Positions 31,880 to 40,024 are shown, counted from the stretch's first letter. The stretch is 64,000 nucleotides of DNA from Chloroflexota bacterium (GCA_016234445.1 JACRBT010000016.1:62001-126000); one strand, 5' to 3'. Notes: generated by a model from the sequence alone, not told the origin. A program made the numbers and translations.

Positions 31880-32191
31880 TCACGCCAGCCGCTCTACGAA
31901 TACGTCCATGATGCCGCCGCAGATCTTGTCGTCGCCGTCGAGGGGCTCGGTCAGGTCGACGGTCACCATCCGGGGCTTGCCATCTTCGAAGGCAGCCATG
32001 GCTTCCTGCCAGACCTCGGCTTCGCCGCAGCCGCCGCCGATGGTCCCGCAGAAAGTACCGTCGCGGCGGACGACCATCTTGGCGCCAGTCTTCCGGGGTG
32101 TGGAGCCGCGGGTGCGGGCGACCGTGGCGAGGACCACGGGTTCGCGGCGGGACAGCGCCTGCGTGATTTCGCGATAGATCTCGTCTTGCAT
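31880..32191 (-). CDS. XdhC/CoxI N-terminal-domain protein
   Basis: 103 aa. EPVVLATVARTRGSTPRKTG, AKMVVRRDGTFCGTIGGGCG and GDDKICGGIMDVFVE are the motifs of the XdhC_CoxI domain. Full XdhC proteins (MoCo insertion for xanthine/CO dehydrogenases) carry an extra Rossmann domain, absent here, so this is the short form. No xanthine or CO dehydrogenase genes nearby. The start is an ATG near 32191; the TTG at 32233 is also possible. Confidence 0.88.
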   Translation of the reverse strand: MQDEIYREITQALSRREPVVLATVARTRGSTPRKTGAKMVVRRDGTFCGTIGGGCGEAEVWQEAMAAFEDGKPRMVTVDLTEPLDGDDKICGGIMDVFVERLA

Positions 32192-32239
32192 AGTCAGATC
32201 GTCTCCGAGGCTGGGCAGGATCGCAAGTGGCAAGCCCGC

Positions 32240-33055
32240 CTACTGCCAGCGAGGGTAGCTGCCGAAGACTTTGAGTTCGGCGCAGAGCGGGCGGATGGCC
32301 GCCAGCGCATCGACGATGATCGGGTCGTCGACGTGGCCTTCGAAGTCCACGAGGAAGGCGTATTCGCCGAAGGTGGCGCGAGTCGGGCGGCTTTCGATCT
32401 TGGTGCAGTTGATGGACCGCCGGGCGAATTCGTTGAGGACGCTGGCGAGGGCGCCGGCGCGGTCTTCGGGGAAGGTGAAGGCGATGGAGGTGCGGTCGCG
32501 GCCGGTCGAGGGGTGCTTCCCGCGACCGAGGAGGACGAAACGGGTGAGGTTGTTGGAGGAATCCTCGATGCCGCGGGCGATGATCTCGGCGCCGGCGAGC
32601 TGGGCCGCGCGTTCGGTGGAGATGGCGGCGGAGCCCTCGTGCTTCATCGCGAGGGTCGCGGCTTCGGCGGTGGAGAGGGCGGCTTCGACCTGGGCCTTCG
32701 GGAAACACCGTTCGAGGAAGCGGCGGCACTGGCCCAGCGCCTGGGTGTGGGAATAGATGACCTGCACCTGGTCGGCGCGGGTGCCGGGCCTTGCGACCAG
32801 GTTGTGGACGATTGGCAGCACCAGTTCGCGCTGGATCTGGAGGTCGGTTTCGTGGACGAGGATGTCGAGGGTTTCGGCGACGGAGCCGTTCAGCGAGTTT
32901 TCGATGGCGACGACTCCGAACTCCGCCATCCCCGACTCGACGGCGGCGGCGACGGCGGCGTGGGACGGGAACGGGAGGAGGTCGGCGTCGGGGGCGAAGC
33001 GCATGGCGGCTTCTTCGCCGAAGGTGCCGGGCGGGCCAAGATAGGCGACCTTCAT
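32240..33055 (-). CDS. pheA: Prephenate dehydratase with ACT domain
   Basis: 271 aa. Type II periplasmic-binding fold: VAYLGPPGTFGEEAAMRF, GVVAIENSLNGSVAETLDIL, VIYSHTQALGQCRRFLE, then AAISTERAAQLAGAEIIARG and SSNNLTRFVLLG (Thr in the catalytic NxTRF motif). The C-terminal ACT domain starts at RTSIAFTFPEDRAGALASVL and contains the ESRP motif for Phe feedback. It converts prephenate to phenylpyruvate. The gap of 7 nt to the upstream trkA gene suggests one transcript. Confidence 0.95.
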   Translation of the reverse strand: MKVAYLGPPGTFGEEAAMRFAPDADLLPFPSHAAVAAAVESGMAEFGVVAIENSLNGSVAETLDILVHETDLQIQRELVLPIVHNLVARPGTRADQVQVIYSHTQALGQCRRFLERCFPKAQVEAALSTAEAATLAMKHEGSAAISTERAAQLAGAEIIARGIEDSSNNLTRFVLLGRGKHPSTGRDRTSIAFTFPEDRAGALASVLNEFARRSINCTKIESRPTRATFGEYAFLVDFEGHVDDPIIVDALAAIRPLCAELKVFGSYPRWQ

Positions 33056-33062
33056 CGTGGGC

Positions 33063-33737
33063 CTACGTGTCCAGCCCGTGGATGGCGCCGATCAGCGCTT
33101 CGCGGAGCTTGTCCATGCTTTCGCGGCGGGTGACAACGACGAGTGCGTCGCCGGCGTTGAGACGGGTTTCGCCGCTCGGGATCCGGGGGACGCCGCCGGG
33201 GTCGACGATGAGGGCGACGAGCGATTCCGGCGGGAGGAGGACGTCGCGCACGGACCGGCCGGCGACGGGCGCGGTCTCGGGGAGGCGCACTTCGACGAGT
33301 TCGAGGCCGCTGTGGAGCTGGAGCAGCGGGATCATCTCGTGGGTGGGAAGCTCCTGTTCGATCTGGCCGAGGATGGCCTGGGTGGCGGAAATGGTGGTCT
33401 CGATGCCGCGCTTCTTGAAAAGAAGCTCGTTCTTGGGGTTGTTGATCCGGGCGATCGTGCGGGGGACGCCGCGGTTGCGGGCGATCTCGCAGATCACGAG
33501 GTTGTCTTCGTCGTCGCCGGTGACGGCCGCGACGAGGTCCGCGCGGGCGACGCCGGCGAGGTCGAGGGTGGTGGCTTCGCAACTGTCGCCGCTCATGACG
33601 GCGTCGGTCAGCTCCTCGGTAATGGCGCGGGCCCGGGCGGGGTCGCGTTCGATGACGAGGACTTCGTGGTTGCTGTTGAGGAGTTCTTCGGCGAGATAGA
33701 AGCCGACTTTGCCGCCGCCTGCAACGATGATGTACAT
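33063..33737 (-). CDS. TrkA-family K+ uptake regulatory protein (RCK_N + RCK_C)
   Basis: 224 aa. TrkA-N Rossmann motif VAGGGKVGFYLAEELLN with acidic Glu after beta-2, RINNPKNELLFKKRGIE, then a TrkA-C domain (LELVEVRLPETAPVAGRSVR). It gates a Trk/Ktr potassium channel in response to nucleotides. ATG 33737 is 2 nt after the upstream stop. The channel gene (TrkH/KtrB) is not in the window. Confidence 0.9.
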   Translation of the reverse strand: MYIIVAGGGKVGFYLAEELLNSNHEVLVIERDPARARAITEELTDAVMSGDSCEATTLDLAGVARADLVAAVTGDDEDNLVICEIARNRGVPRTIARINNPKNELLFKKRGIETTISATQAILGQIEQELPTHEMIPLLQLHSGLELVEVRLPETAPVAGRSVRDVLLPPESLVALIVDPGGVPRIPSGETRLNAGDALVVVTRRESMDKLREALIGAIHGLDT

Positions 33738-33739
33738 GG

Positions 33740-34156
33740 TTACCCCTTCGCCGCCTGGTCGCCCAGGAGCATGGAGACGATGACGCTGGCGCCGAGCGCC
33801 GTTGGGCTGAAGATTTCGAGGCCAAGGCTGCTGAAGATGTCGGCCCGGACGGGGTCGTAGATCCGGCAAAGGACGCGTTCGACGCCGTAGATTTCGTGGG
33901 CGACCTGGCTGGCGAAGTAGTTGCGGTTGTCGCCCTGGGTGAGGGCCATGAAGGCATGGGCTTCCTTGATCCCGGCGCGTTCGAGGGCGGGGCCATCCAT
34001 GCCGTTGCCGACGGCCTGAGTGCCTTTGAAGCTTGCGGGCAGCCGCCGGAACGAGGAGGGGTTAAGGTCCATCACGGTGACGGTGTGACCCGCCTCGTCG
34101 AGGGTGGTTGCGACGCGGGCGCCGACGCGCCCGCAGCCCATGATCAACACGTTCAT
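33740..34156 (-). CDS. TrkA-N domain protein (short)
   Basis: 138 aa, RCK_N only: NVLIMGCGRVGARVATTLDE, HTVTVMDLNPSSFRRLPASF, AHAFMALTQGDNRNYFASQV, VERVLCRIYDPVRADIFSSLG. Paired with the longer TrkA-like protein downstream. Together they may assemble the gating ring of a potassium channel. The ATG at 34156 has GAGGTGA 5-11 nt upstream. Confidence 0.88.
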   Translation of the reverse strand: MNVLIMGCGRVGARVATTLDEAGHTVTVMDLNPSSFRRLPASFKGTQAVGNGMDGPALERAGIKEAHAFMALTQGDNRNYFASQVAHEIYGVERVLCRIYDPVRADIFSSLGLEIFSPTALGASVIVSMLLGDQAAKG

Positions 34157-34165
34157 CCGGTCACC

Positions 34166-34621
34166 TCAGCCGTGGTGGGCTGCCGGGGCTGGCTGGCCGA
34201 CCGCCTGGCGGACCACCCAGACCTGGCACGGCGCGTTCTTGAGCACGTAGTCGGCAGTCCGACCGATTTCGAACGAGCCCAGGACGCGTTTGTAACCCAC
34301 GCCGATGATAATCGCATCCACGGCCCGGTCACGCGCGTCTTCGACGATGGCCTGGCCGGCGTCGCGGGCCTGGAGGAGGCCGCCGCTGACATGGAACTCG
34401 GCGGCGGAGGCGATCTCTTCCGCGCGCCGGAGCAGCGCTTCCCCGCGCCGGGCTTCGGCGTCCATCTCGGCGTTCAGGGGCAGGGAGCGGTTCACTTCGA
34501 TGACGTGGACGACATAGACGCGGCCTTTGCGCTGCCTCGCGATGGCGCAGGCGGCGGTGACCGCGTCGAGGCTGGCGGAGGTGTTTATCACGGGGACGAG
34601 GATGGTACTGGGCGCTGGCAT
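34166..34621 (-). CDS. Universal stress protein (UspA family)
   Basis: 151 aa, single Usp domain: TILVPVINTSASLDAVTAAC, VYVVHVIEVNRSLPL, AIIIGVGYKRVLGSFEIGRT, then DYVLKNAPCQVWVVR. The ATP-binding G-x2-G-x9-G(S/T) motif appears as GVGYKRVLGSFEIGRT with altered spacing, so ATP binding is uncertain. First gene of the K+/pheA cluster. Confidence 0.85.
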   Translation of the reverse strand: MPAPSTILVPVINTSASLDAVTAACAIARQRKGRVYVVHVIEVNRSLPLNAEMDAEARRGEALLRRAEEIASAAEFHVSGGLLQARDAGQAIVEDARDRAVDAIIIGVGYKRVLGSFEIGRTADYVLKNAPCQVWVVRQAVGQPAPAAHHG

Positions 34622-34681
34622 CAGCTCGGGCGATGCTCCTCGGAGGGCGAATGGCCCCGCGTTCTCATTCTGCCACGGGTA

Positions 34682-34846
34682 CTAGTCATCCTGCGTGAAC
34701 CAGAGCCGGACGACGCCGTTGAGGACAAGGACAACGCCGATGGCGATGCCGATGTTCCACCCGGTGTCCTGGCTGAGCATGAAGAGGATGAGGACGATCC
34801 CCAGGATGATGGAGATCACGGAGAAGACGTAGTTCGCGGTGCGCAT
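34682..34846 (-). CDS. Small two-helix membrane protein, 54 aa
   Basis: ATG 34846 gives MRTANYVFSVISIILGIVLI, then LFMLSQDTGWN and a second hydrophobic helix (IGIAIGVVLVLNGVVRLWF), ending TQDD. It is a typical tiny two-TM hairpin protein of unknown function. It runs in the same direction as the UspA gene, 60 nt upstream of it. Confidence 0.65.
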   Translation of the reverse strand: MRTANYVFSVISIILGIVLILFMLSQDTGWNIGIAIGVVLVLNGVVRLWFTQDD

Positions 34847-34984
34847 AGATGGTCGGACACCGGCGTGCGGTACCTCCCCCCGACGGGATCCGATGCTACG
34901 GCAGCGCCACGGAATGGGGTAGTTACGGGGGCGCCGCGGGGCGGGTGGCGGGGGATTGCCCCGCGGCGCTTCTGGACCGGGGCC

Positions 34985-36007
34985 TCAGGCGGCTTGCCCG
35001 CCGCGGCGGCGCCCGGCGAGCCTGAGACCAGCGACGGCCGCGACCGCCGGGATGAGCAGCCAGATGGCGCCGACGACCACGACCGCGCTCGCGGCGGTCA
35101 CGCTCCGGGCGGCGTCGAGCGACCACTCCCAGGCGTCGGCGAAGGACTCACTGAAGGACTTCGGCCCGTTGTCCGGCTTCGGCTCAACCTTCCCGGGGAT
35201 GATGGGGCTGAGAGAGACGCTGATCGTGGCGAGGTCGGTGAGGTCGTCGTAGAGCTTGAGGCGTCCCTGGACCTGCTCGATCTGGGCGCGGATGCCGTCG
35301 ACGCGTTCGTTGACGGTGATGATTTCCTGGATGGTCTTCGCCTGTTCGAGGAGCCTGAGGTACTGGGCCTCGCTGCGTTCGAGGTTGCGAAGGCGGCTCT
35401 GGAGGTCGGCGTACTCCTCGGTCACTTCGTTCGAACCGGAGTCTTCGCGGTCGAGTTTCGCGCCGGGGAGGGTCCGGAGGGAGGCGAGGACATCCTGGTA
35501 GGCGCCGCTGGGGACGCGGATGGTGAGGCTGCCGTACTGGCGCTCCTGGCCGTCGTCGCCGGTCTTACGCTGGGCGAGGCTGGACTTTTCGATGAAGCCG
35601 CCCGCTGAGCGGGCGATGCGGCCGACTTCGTTGAAGGACGTCGAGACGTCGTCGGCGCTGAGCGCGAGGTTGGCGGTGAAGATGATCTTCCGTTCGAGGC
35701 TGGCGGCGTCGCCGGTAGGGAGGGGAAGGCCGCCGCCGGTCGTGGTGATGTTGCTGCCGGTGGCCGGGGGCTGAGGCCCGCCGGCGGGACTGCCAGTGGA
35801 CTGGCCCTTGGTGTCGCGGAGCGCGTAGCTGGATACCGCGGACTCCTGGGGGTTGCCGGTGGTCAGCTGGCTGAGGCTCTCACCGCCGCTGTCGTCGCCG
35901 GCGCCGCCGCCGGAGTCACCGCTGCCTTCGCTTCCGCAGGCGGCGGTGATGGCAAGGGTTGCGATGGCGGCCCCCAGGAGAAGCAGCCCGGTCGTCGGTT
36001 TTCGCAT
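34985..36007 (-). CDS. DUF4349-type lipoprotein
   Basis: 340 aa. Signal peptide with lipobox ITAAC near residue 24, a Gly/Ser-rich spacer, then the conserved core RKIIFTANLALSADDVSTSF, GSLTIRVPSGAYQDVLASLR, DVTEEYADLQSRLRNL-like region and a coiled coil (QYLRLLEQAKTIQEIITVNE). The C-terminus has one TM helix (VVVVGAIWLLIPAVAAVAG) followed by Arg residues. This is the architecture of the DUF4349 family. Function unknown. ATG 36007 has AAGGAG upstream. Its start region is duplicated at 37842, after the CorC-like gene. Confidence 0.88.
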   Translation of the reverse strand: MRKPTTGLLLLGAAIATLAITAACGSEGSGDSGGGAGDDSGGESLSQLTTGNPQESAVSSYALRDTKGQSTGSPAGGPQPPATGSNITTTGGGLPLPTGDAASLERKIIFTANLALSADDVSTSFNEVGRIARSAGGFIEKSSLAQRKTGDDGQERQYGSLTIRVPSGAYQDVLASLRTLPGAKLDREDSGSNEVTEEYADLQSRLRNLERSEAQYLRLLEQAKTIQEIITVNERVDGIRAQIEQVQGRLKLYDDLTDLATISVSLSPIIPGKVEPKPDNGPKSFSESFADAWEWSLDAARSVTAASAVVVVGAIWLLIPAVAAVAGLRLAGRRRGGQAA

Positions 36008-36116
36008 GATGCACTCCTTCCACGGAGGACACGTAGTCCTCATGGCACTCCAGACGCCGGGCGGGGCGTTTCGGTTCCATGGCCGCAAGAACGCCCCGGT
36101 CAACGGGACCGGGGCT
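35991..36116. repeat. Direct repeat flanking the CorC-like gene, copy 1
   Basis: Blocks shared with 37842-37956: a 20-nt block over the lipoprotein start codon (35991-36010 vs 37842-37861, one change), a 42-nt block (36041-36082 vs 37881-37922, 40 identities) and a terminator core (36094-36116 vs 37934-37956). Confidence 0.85.
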
Positions 36117-36450
36117 CGCGGAGCCGGGGGGCTGGAAGGGTCTCTCTCGACGCGGGTTCCCTTCAGGCTGACGGCGATCCCCGCTATCCTCGGAATGGCA
36201 ACCGCCGCAACAGCCGCGCAGGGCGGCGAGGAAGCAGGCCGCTTTTCGAGCGTACCGGGTTCCCGCTTGAACAGTGGGCCGTTCTTCCGCCCGAGGCCGA
36301 GGGCGACGCCCCGCCTTGCCCACGGCCTGGGCCGGCGGCCCGTTCTCTCCTGCTGACGACCTGATCCTCCCGGGCGCGCCCACGCCTACGACTCCGCCAC
36401 CGGCGCCAGGGGGAATCGACTGAACCAGAAATCGGAGCTCACCAACCATC
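36008..36450. other. 443-nt gene-free region upstream of CorC-like gene
   Basis: Contains repeat copy 1 up to 36116, including a degenerate copy of the terminator hairpin. From 36117 to 36450 there is long GC-rich sequence without a credible ORF. A leader regulating the divalent-cation protein is conceivable but I could not match a known riboswitch class. Confidence 0.5.
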
Positions 36451-37761
36451 ATGGGCGCTATCGGCCTTGAACTCGTCCTTATCGTTGTCCTTGTCCTGAT
36501 CAACGGTGTCCTCGCCGGCTCAGAACTCGCGGTCGTCTCGGCCAGGAAGGTTCGCCTCCAGCACCGAGCGGCGTCTGGCGATGCGGGCGCGCAGGTGGCG
36601 CTGGAGCTGGCGTCCGAGCCGAATCGCTTCCTCTCCACCGTTCAGATCGGGATTACGCTGGTGGGCATTCTCGCCGGCGCCTTCGGTGGGGCAACGGTGG
36701 CAGAGAAGCTGGCAGAACAGTTGGAAGATGCCGGGCTGAGCGACAGCGTGTCTGCGCCCGCAGGTGTTCTCCTTGTGGTCATCGGCATCACGTATCTCTC
36801 CTTGATCATCGGCGAGCTGGTGCCGAAGCGCCTCGCGCTCGCACACCCGGAGGCCATCGCAGCGATTGTTGCCCGGCCGATGAGAGTTCTGGCGATCGCC
36901 GGGACGCCGGTGGTGGCCGTCCTGAGCATCTCCACTGAAGCGGTGCTCCGGGTGCTTCGGCTGCGTGCGCCCTCGGATGTCGCCGTCACCGAAGAGGAAC
37001 TGAAGGTGCTGTTGCAGCAGGGCGTGGCCGCGGGCGTCATCGAAGCCGCCGAACATGAGATGGCGGCCGCTATCTTCCGGCTGGGAGACCGCCGTGTCGC
37101 CCACCTGATGACGCCGAGGCTCGATGCTGTGTGGTTGGATGTCGCCGACCCGGTGGAGCGTGCACTGGAACTCATGGCCGCATCGCCACATGAGCGATAT
37201 CCGGTCTGTGAGAATGGCCCGGACAACGTGCTGGGTGTTGTCGCCGGCAAAGATCTCTTCGCGCTGGTGGCCCGAGGTGAGTTACCGGATCTCCGCACTG
37301 TGCTGAGGCCGGCGCTCTATGTGCCGGAAACGCTCTCGGCCCTTGCGGTGCTCGAGCGCTTCAAACAGGCGCCGTCAACGCTCGCCGTGGTCGTCGACGA
37401 GTACGGTGGGACCAACGGCATCCTGGCGCTCACGGATGTGATGGAGGCGATCGTCGGCGCTCTCCCATCCGACGAGGTGGAGGAGCAGGCGATCGTGCGT
37501 CGCCCCGACGGCTCGTGGCTGATCGACGGAAGGCTGCCATTCGACGAGTTAGCGGCGCTCCTCCGTCTTCCGCGCTCCCCCGGCAGGAGCGACTACCAGA
37601 CGTTGGCCGGCCTGGTTCTCCACGAGATGGGGCACATCCCCTCGGTCGGTGACTCGGTCGACTGGGGCGAGTACCACTTCGAGGTGGTGGACATGGACGC
37701 GCGGCGAATCGATCGGGTCCTCGTCACACCTGGCGAGAGAAGCGGGGGGCTGCAAGGGTAG
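36451..37761 (+). CDS. CNNM/CorC (HlyC) family membrane protein with CBS domains
   Basis: 436 aa. N-terminal CNNM (DUF21) domain with about four helices (ELVLIVVLVLINGVLAGSEL, FLSTVQIGITLVGILAGAFG, LIIGELVPKRLALAHPEAIA), then a tandem CBS pair (VAHLMTPRLDAVWLDVADPV, PSTLAVVVDEYGGTNGILAL) and a C-terminal CorC_HlyC domain (LVLHEMGHIPSVGDSVDWGE). Family members mediate Mg2+/Co2+ handling. The third codon positions are less GC-rich than neighbours and the gene is bracketed by direct repeats of the adjacent lipoprotein's start region, both signs of acquisition. Confidence 0.93.
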   Translation: MGAIGLELVLIVVLVLINGVLAGSELAVVSARKVRLQHRAASGDAGAQVALELASEPNRFLSTVQIGITLVGILAGAFGGATVAEKLAEQLEDAGLSDSVSAPAGVLLVVIGITYLSLIIGELVPKRLALAHPEAIAAIVARPMRVLAIAGTPVVAVLSISTEAVLRVLRLRAPSDVAVTEEELKVLLQQGVAAGVIEAAEHEMAAAIFRLGDRRVAHLMTPRLDAVWLDVADPVERALELMAASPHERYPVCENGPDNVLGVVAGKDLFALVARGELPDLRTVLRPALYVPETLSALAVLERFKQAPSTLAVVVDEYGGTNGILALTDVMEAIVGALPSDEVEEQAIVRRPDGSWLIDGRLPFDELAALLRLPRSPGRSDYQTLAGLVLHEMGHIPSVGDSVDWGEYHFEVVDMDARRIDRVLVTPGERSGGLQG

Positions 37762-37841
37762 AGGCGCCCCGCCCCGCAAGAGCGTCAGCCACGGCCTCCG
37801 CTGGGGCCGCCCCGGCTGACGGCGGGAAGACGGGTAGCCTG

Positions 37842-37956
37842 GTCGTCGGTTTTCGCGTGATTTGGAAGACGCGCAGTTCCCATGGCGCTCCGGACGCCGG
37901 GCGGGGCGTTTCGGTTCCATGGGCACACGAAAGCCCCGGTCAACGGGACCGGGGCT
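37842..37956. repeat. Direct repeat flanking the CorC-like gene, copy 2
   Basis: See 35991-36116. Here the lipoprotein's ATG has become ACG on the minus strand, and the frame beyond it is lost, so this is a non-functional remnant. Confidence 0.85.
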
Positions 37957-37960
37957 TTCG
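37928..37960. terminator. Terminator between CorC-like gene and hsp20
   Basis: CGAAAGCCCCGGT (37928-37940) and ACCGGGGCTTTCG (37948-37960) form a perfect 13-bp stem with a 7-nt loop between two converging genes, so it can serve both. Confidence 0.75.
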
Positions 37961-37985
37961 TGGTGTGACCGCGGCCGGGGCGCGG

Positions 37986-38465
37986 TTAGTTCTGCGAAGG
38001 TGCGTCGATCACTCCCTGCGGGGTGATCTTGATGGAGCGGGCGCGGGCCTCTTCCTTCTTCGGGAAGGCCAGGCGAAGGACGCCGTGTTCGAAGGCGGCG
38101 GACGCCTTCGCCGCGTCGACGGTGGGCGGGAGCCGAAGGGCGCGCTGGAAGCTGCCGTAGCGGAGTTCGCGGCGGAGGTAGTTGCCTTCCTTGACCTCTT
38201 CCTGTTCCTCGGTCTCGCCCTTGATGGTGAGGATGTCGTCCTCGACGGAGATGTCGACGTCCTTGGGGTCGACACCGGGGATGACCGCCTTGACGACGAG
38301 TTCGTCGTTGGTGTCGAAGACGTCGATGAGGAGGGTGCTGGGGCCGAGCTCTTCGCTGCTGCGGAAGGGCAGGCGGCCGAAGCCCTGGTCGAACAGCCGG
38401 TCCATCGCGGTGCGCATGCTCGCCAGTTCGCTAAAGGGATCCCATCGGGTAAGAGCGCCAGCCAT
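37986..38465 (-). CDS. Small heat-shock protein (Hsp20/IbpA family)
   Basis: 159 aa. Alpha-crystallin domain: LLIDVFDTNDELVVKAVIPG, VDISVEDDILTIKGETE, YLRRELRYGSFQRALRLP, then the GVLRLAFPKKEE signature and an IxI-like tail. It is an ATP-independent holdase for unfolding proteins. The start ATG 38465 (MAGALTRWDPF) has a perfect AAGGAGG 6 nt upstream; the extension to 38489 is not used. Divergent from dnaJ, sharing a control region with an HspR-like inverted repeat. Confidence 0.94.
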   Translation of the reverse strand: MAGALTRWDPFSELASMRTAMDRLFDQGFGRLPFRSSEELGPSTLLIDVFDTNDELVVKAVIPGVDPKDVDISVEDDILTIKGETEEQEEVKEGNYLRRELRYGSFQRALRLPPTVDAAKASAAFEHGVLRLAFPKKEEARARSIKITPQGVIDAPSQN

Positions 38466-38499
38466 GGTTTTCCTCCTTCTGCTGGTCACAGGTGTGATG

Positions 38500-38534
38500 C
38501 TTGCAGGCTATCATGCCCTGTCGCAGTCTGCAAG
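38500..38534. promoter_or_regulatory. Inverted repeat, candidate HspR operator
   Basis: CTTGCAG (38500-38506) and CTGCAAG (38528-38534) are perfect reverse complements, 21 nt apart, spanning the likely hsp20 promoter (minus strand TTGCAG then TAGCCT with 17 nt between). The known HAIR half-site for HspR is CTTGAGT with a 7-nt gap, so the half-site is similar but the spacing is not. Moderate support from hspR two genes downstream. Confidence 0.4.
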
Positions 38535-38578
38535 AAGTCTGATAGCGAGGTTGGCAGAGTTTCTGCTCGCTTCCTTGG

Positions 38579-38607
38579 TTGCGAGGCCACCACCGGCTTG
38601 CTAGAGT
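38579..38607 (+). promoter_or_regulatory. Promoter of dnaJ-hspR-clpC operon
   Basis: TTGCGA (38579-38584) and TAGAGT (38602-38607) with a 17-nt spacer. The start codon at 38620 is 12 nt after the -10 box, so the leader would be only about 6 nt long. Confidence 0.55.
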
Positions 38608-38619
38608 GGTTGTACGCCA

Positions 38620-39621
38620 ATGGCCAAGAACTTCTACGAAACCCTCGGTGTGGCCCGGACCGCCGGCGACAAGGAGATCCGGAGCGCTTACCGCAAGCTC
38701 GCGCGGAAGCACCACCCGGACGTCAACCCGAACGACCGGGCCGCGGAAGCGCGGTTCAAGGAGATCAACACCGCTTTCGAGGTGCTTTCCGACGCCGACA
38801 AGCGGAAGAAGTACGACAAGTACGGCGAGCGCTGGGAATACGCCGACCAGATCGAGGAAGCCCAGAAGCGCCAGTCGGCGGGGTCGTGGGCCCGCCATGG
38901 ACCGAACGGCGGCGTCGACAGCGGCGGCGACTTTGGCTCGATCTTCGAAAGCATCTTCCGGCGGGAACGCGGTGGTCCCCGCGGGCAGCCGGCAAACCGC
39001 CGCGGGCAGGACATCGAGACGCCGGTGGACGTGGCCCTCGAAGAGGCGTTCCACGGCACGACGCGGACACTCAGCCTCCAGTCGGCCGAGGTCTGCCGCA
39101 CCTGCGGGGGCTCCGGCGAGGTTGCCACGGCTGTCTGCCACACCTGCCAGGGCATGGGACAGGTGGTCCGCCCGCGGCGCCTCGAAGTGAAGGTGCCGGC
39201 CGGCGTCAAGACCGGCTCGCGGGTGCGGGTCGCCGGCGAAGGGCGCCAGGGCAGCGGCGGCGGGCCGAGCGGCGACCTCTACCTCGTCGTGACGGTGCAG
39301 CCGCACCCGCGCTTCGAACGCAAGGGCGACGACCTCTACATGGACGTGAGCGTCCCTTACACCGACGCGGTCCTCGGGGGCGAAGTGGAAGTGCAGACGG
39401 TCGACAAGCGGGTGGTGCTTCGGATCCCGGAACTCACCCAGAACGGCCGCCAGGTGCGGCTGGCGGGGAAGGGGATGCCCGCGCTCGGCGGCCACGGCCA
39501 CGGCGACCTCTTCGTCCGCGTCCGCGTGCAGATGCCCGAACAGCTGACCCCGGAGGCGCGCGAGCTCTTCGAACAGCTCCGGGCGATCGAATCGAAACCC
39601 GGCGTCGGGCATTCCGCCTGA
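38620..39621 (+). CDS. dnaJ: DnaJ-family co-chaperone with reduced zinc region
   Basis: 333 aa. J domain with YRKLARKHHPDVNPNDRAAE (HPD at 32-34) and a Gly/Arg-rich linker. The zinc region has only two CxxCxGxG motifs (CRTCGGSG, CHTCQGMG) where classical DnaJ has four. Then two substrate-binding beta domains (GVKTGSRVRVAGEGRQGSGG, DLYLVVTVQPHPRFERKGDD) and the dimerisation tail. It stimulates DnaK; no dnaK or grpE in the window. First gene of a dnaJ-hspR-x-clpC operon. Confidence 0.92.
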   Translation: MAKNFYETLGVARTAGDKEIRSAYRKLARKHHPDVNPNDRAAEARFKEINTAFEVLSDADKRKKYDKYGERWEYADQIEEAQKRQSAGSWARHGPNGGVDSGGDFGSIFESIFRRERGGPRGQPANRRGQDIETPVDVALEEAFHGTTRTLSLQSAEVCRTCGGSGEVATAVCHTCQGMGQVVRPRRLEVKVPAGVKTGSRVRVAGEGRQGSGGGPSGDLYLVVTVQPHPRFERKGDDLYMDVSVPYTDAVLGGEVEVQTVDKRVVLRIPELTQNGRQVRLAGKGMPALGGHGHGDLFVRVRVQMPEQLTPEARELFEQLRAIESKPGVGHSA

Positions 39622-39655
39622 CGCGCCAGTGACAGACGAAAGGAGGTGACGGACC

Positions 39656-40024
39656 ATGGCCCGTTTGCGAAACCAGCAACCCGATGACCAGCTTCCCGAA
39701 GACGAGCCGTGCTACGTCATCTCGATTGCGGCGCGGCTGGTTGGCATGCACCAGCAGACGCTTCGCTACTACGAACGCGCCGGGCTCATCGAACCCAAGC
39801 GCACCGGCGGGAACATCCGGATGTATTCGAACGCGGACATCCAGCGGATCCGCCAGGCCCAGCGCCTGATCGACGAGCTCGGGGTCAACCTCGCCGGCGT
39901 CGACATCATCATGCGGATGGGCGAGCAGATGCGGATGCTGGCAGAAGAGCTTGCGCTGGTCCGCGGCGAACTCGATCGGCTGCGGAGCACGCGGCTGCCG
40001 GCGCCGTACAACGGGGGAACCTGA
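39656..40024 (+). CDS. hspR: MerR-family heat-shock repressor HspR
   Basis: 122 aa. MerR winged helix: YVISIAARLVGMHQQTLRYY, ERAGLIEPKRTGGNIRMYSN, DIQRIRQAQRLIDELGVNLA, with the HspR-type helix MRMGEQMRMLAEELALVRGE. HspR binds HAIR sites and represses heat-shock operons, often with DnaK as co-repressor. Very strong Shine-Dalgarno AAAGGAGGTGA 6 nt before ATG. It probably represses its own operon and hsp20. Confidence 0.94.
   Translation: MARLRNQQPDDQLPEDEPCYVISIAARLVGMHQQTLRYYERAGLIEPKRTGGNIRMYSNADIQRIRQAQRLIDELGVNLAGVDIIMRMGEQMRMLAEELALVRGELDRLRSTRLPAPYNGGT

Noticed and set aside
36117-36450. Mg2+ or Mn2+ riboswitch before the CorC-like gene
   Set aside because: I could not find the conserved blocks of the M-box or yybP-ykoY aptamers.
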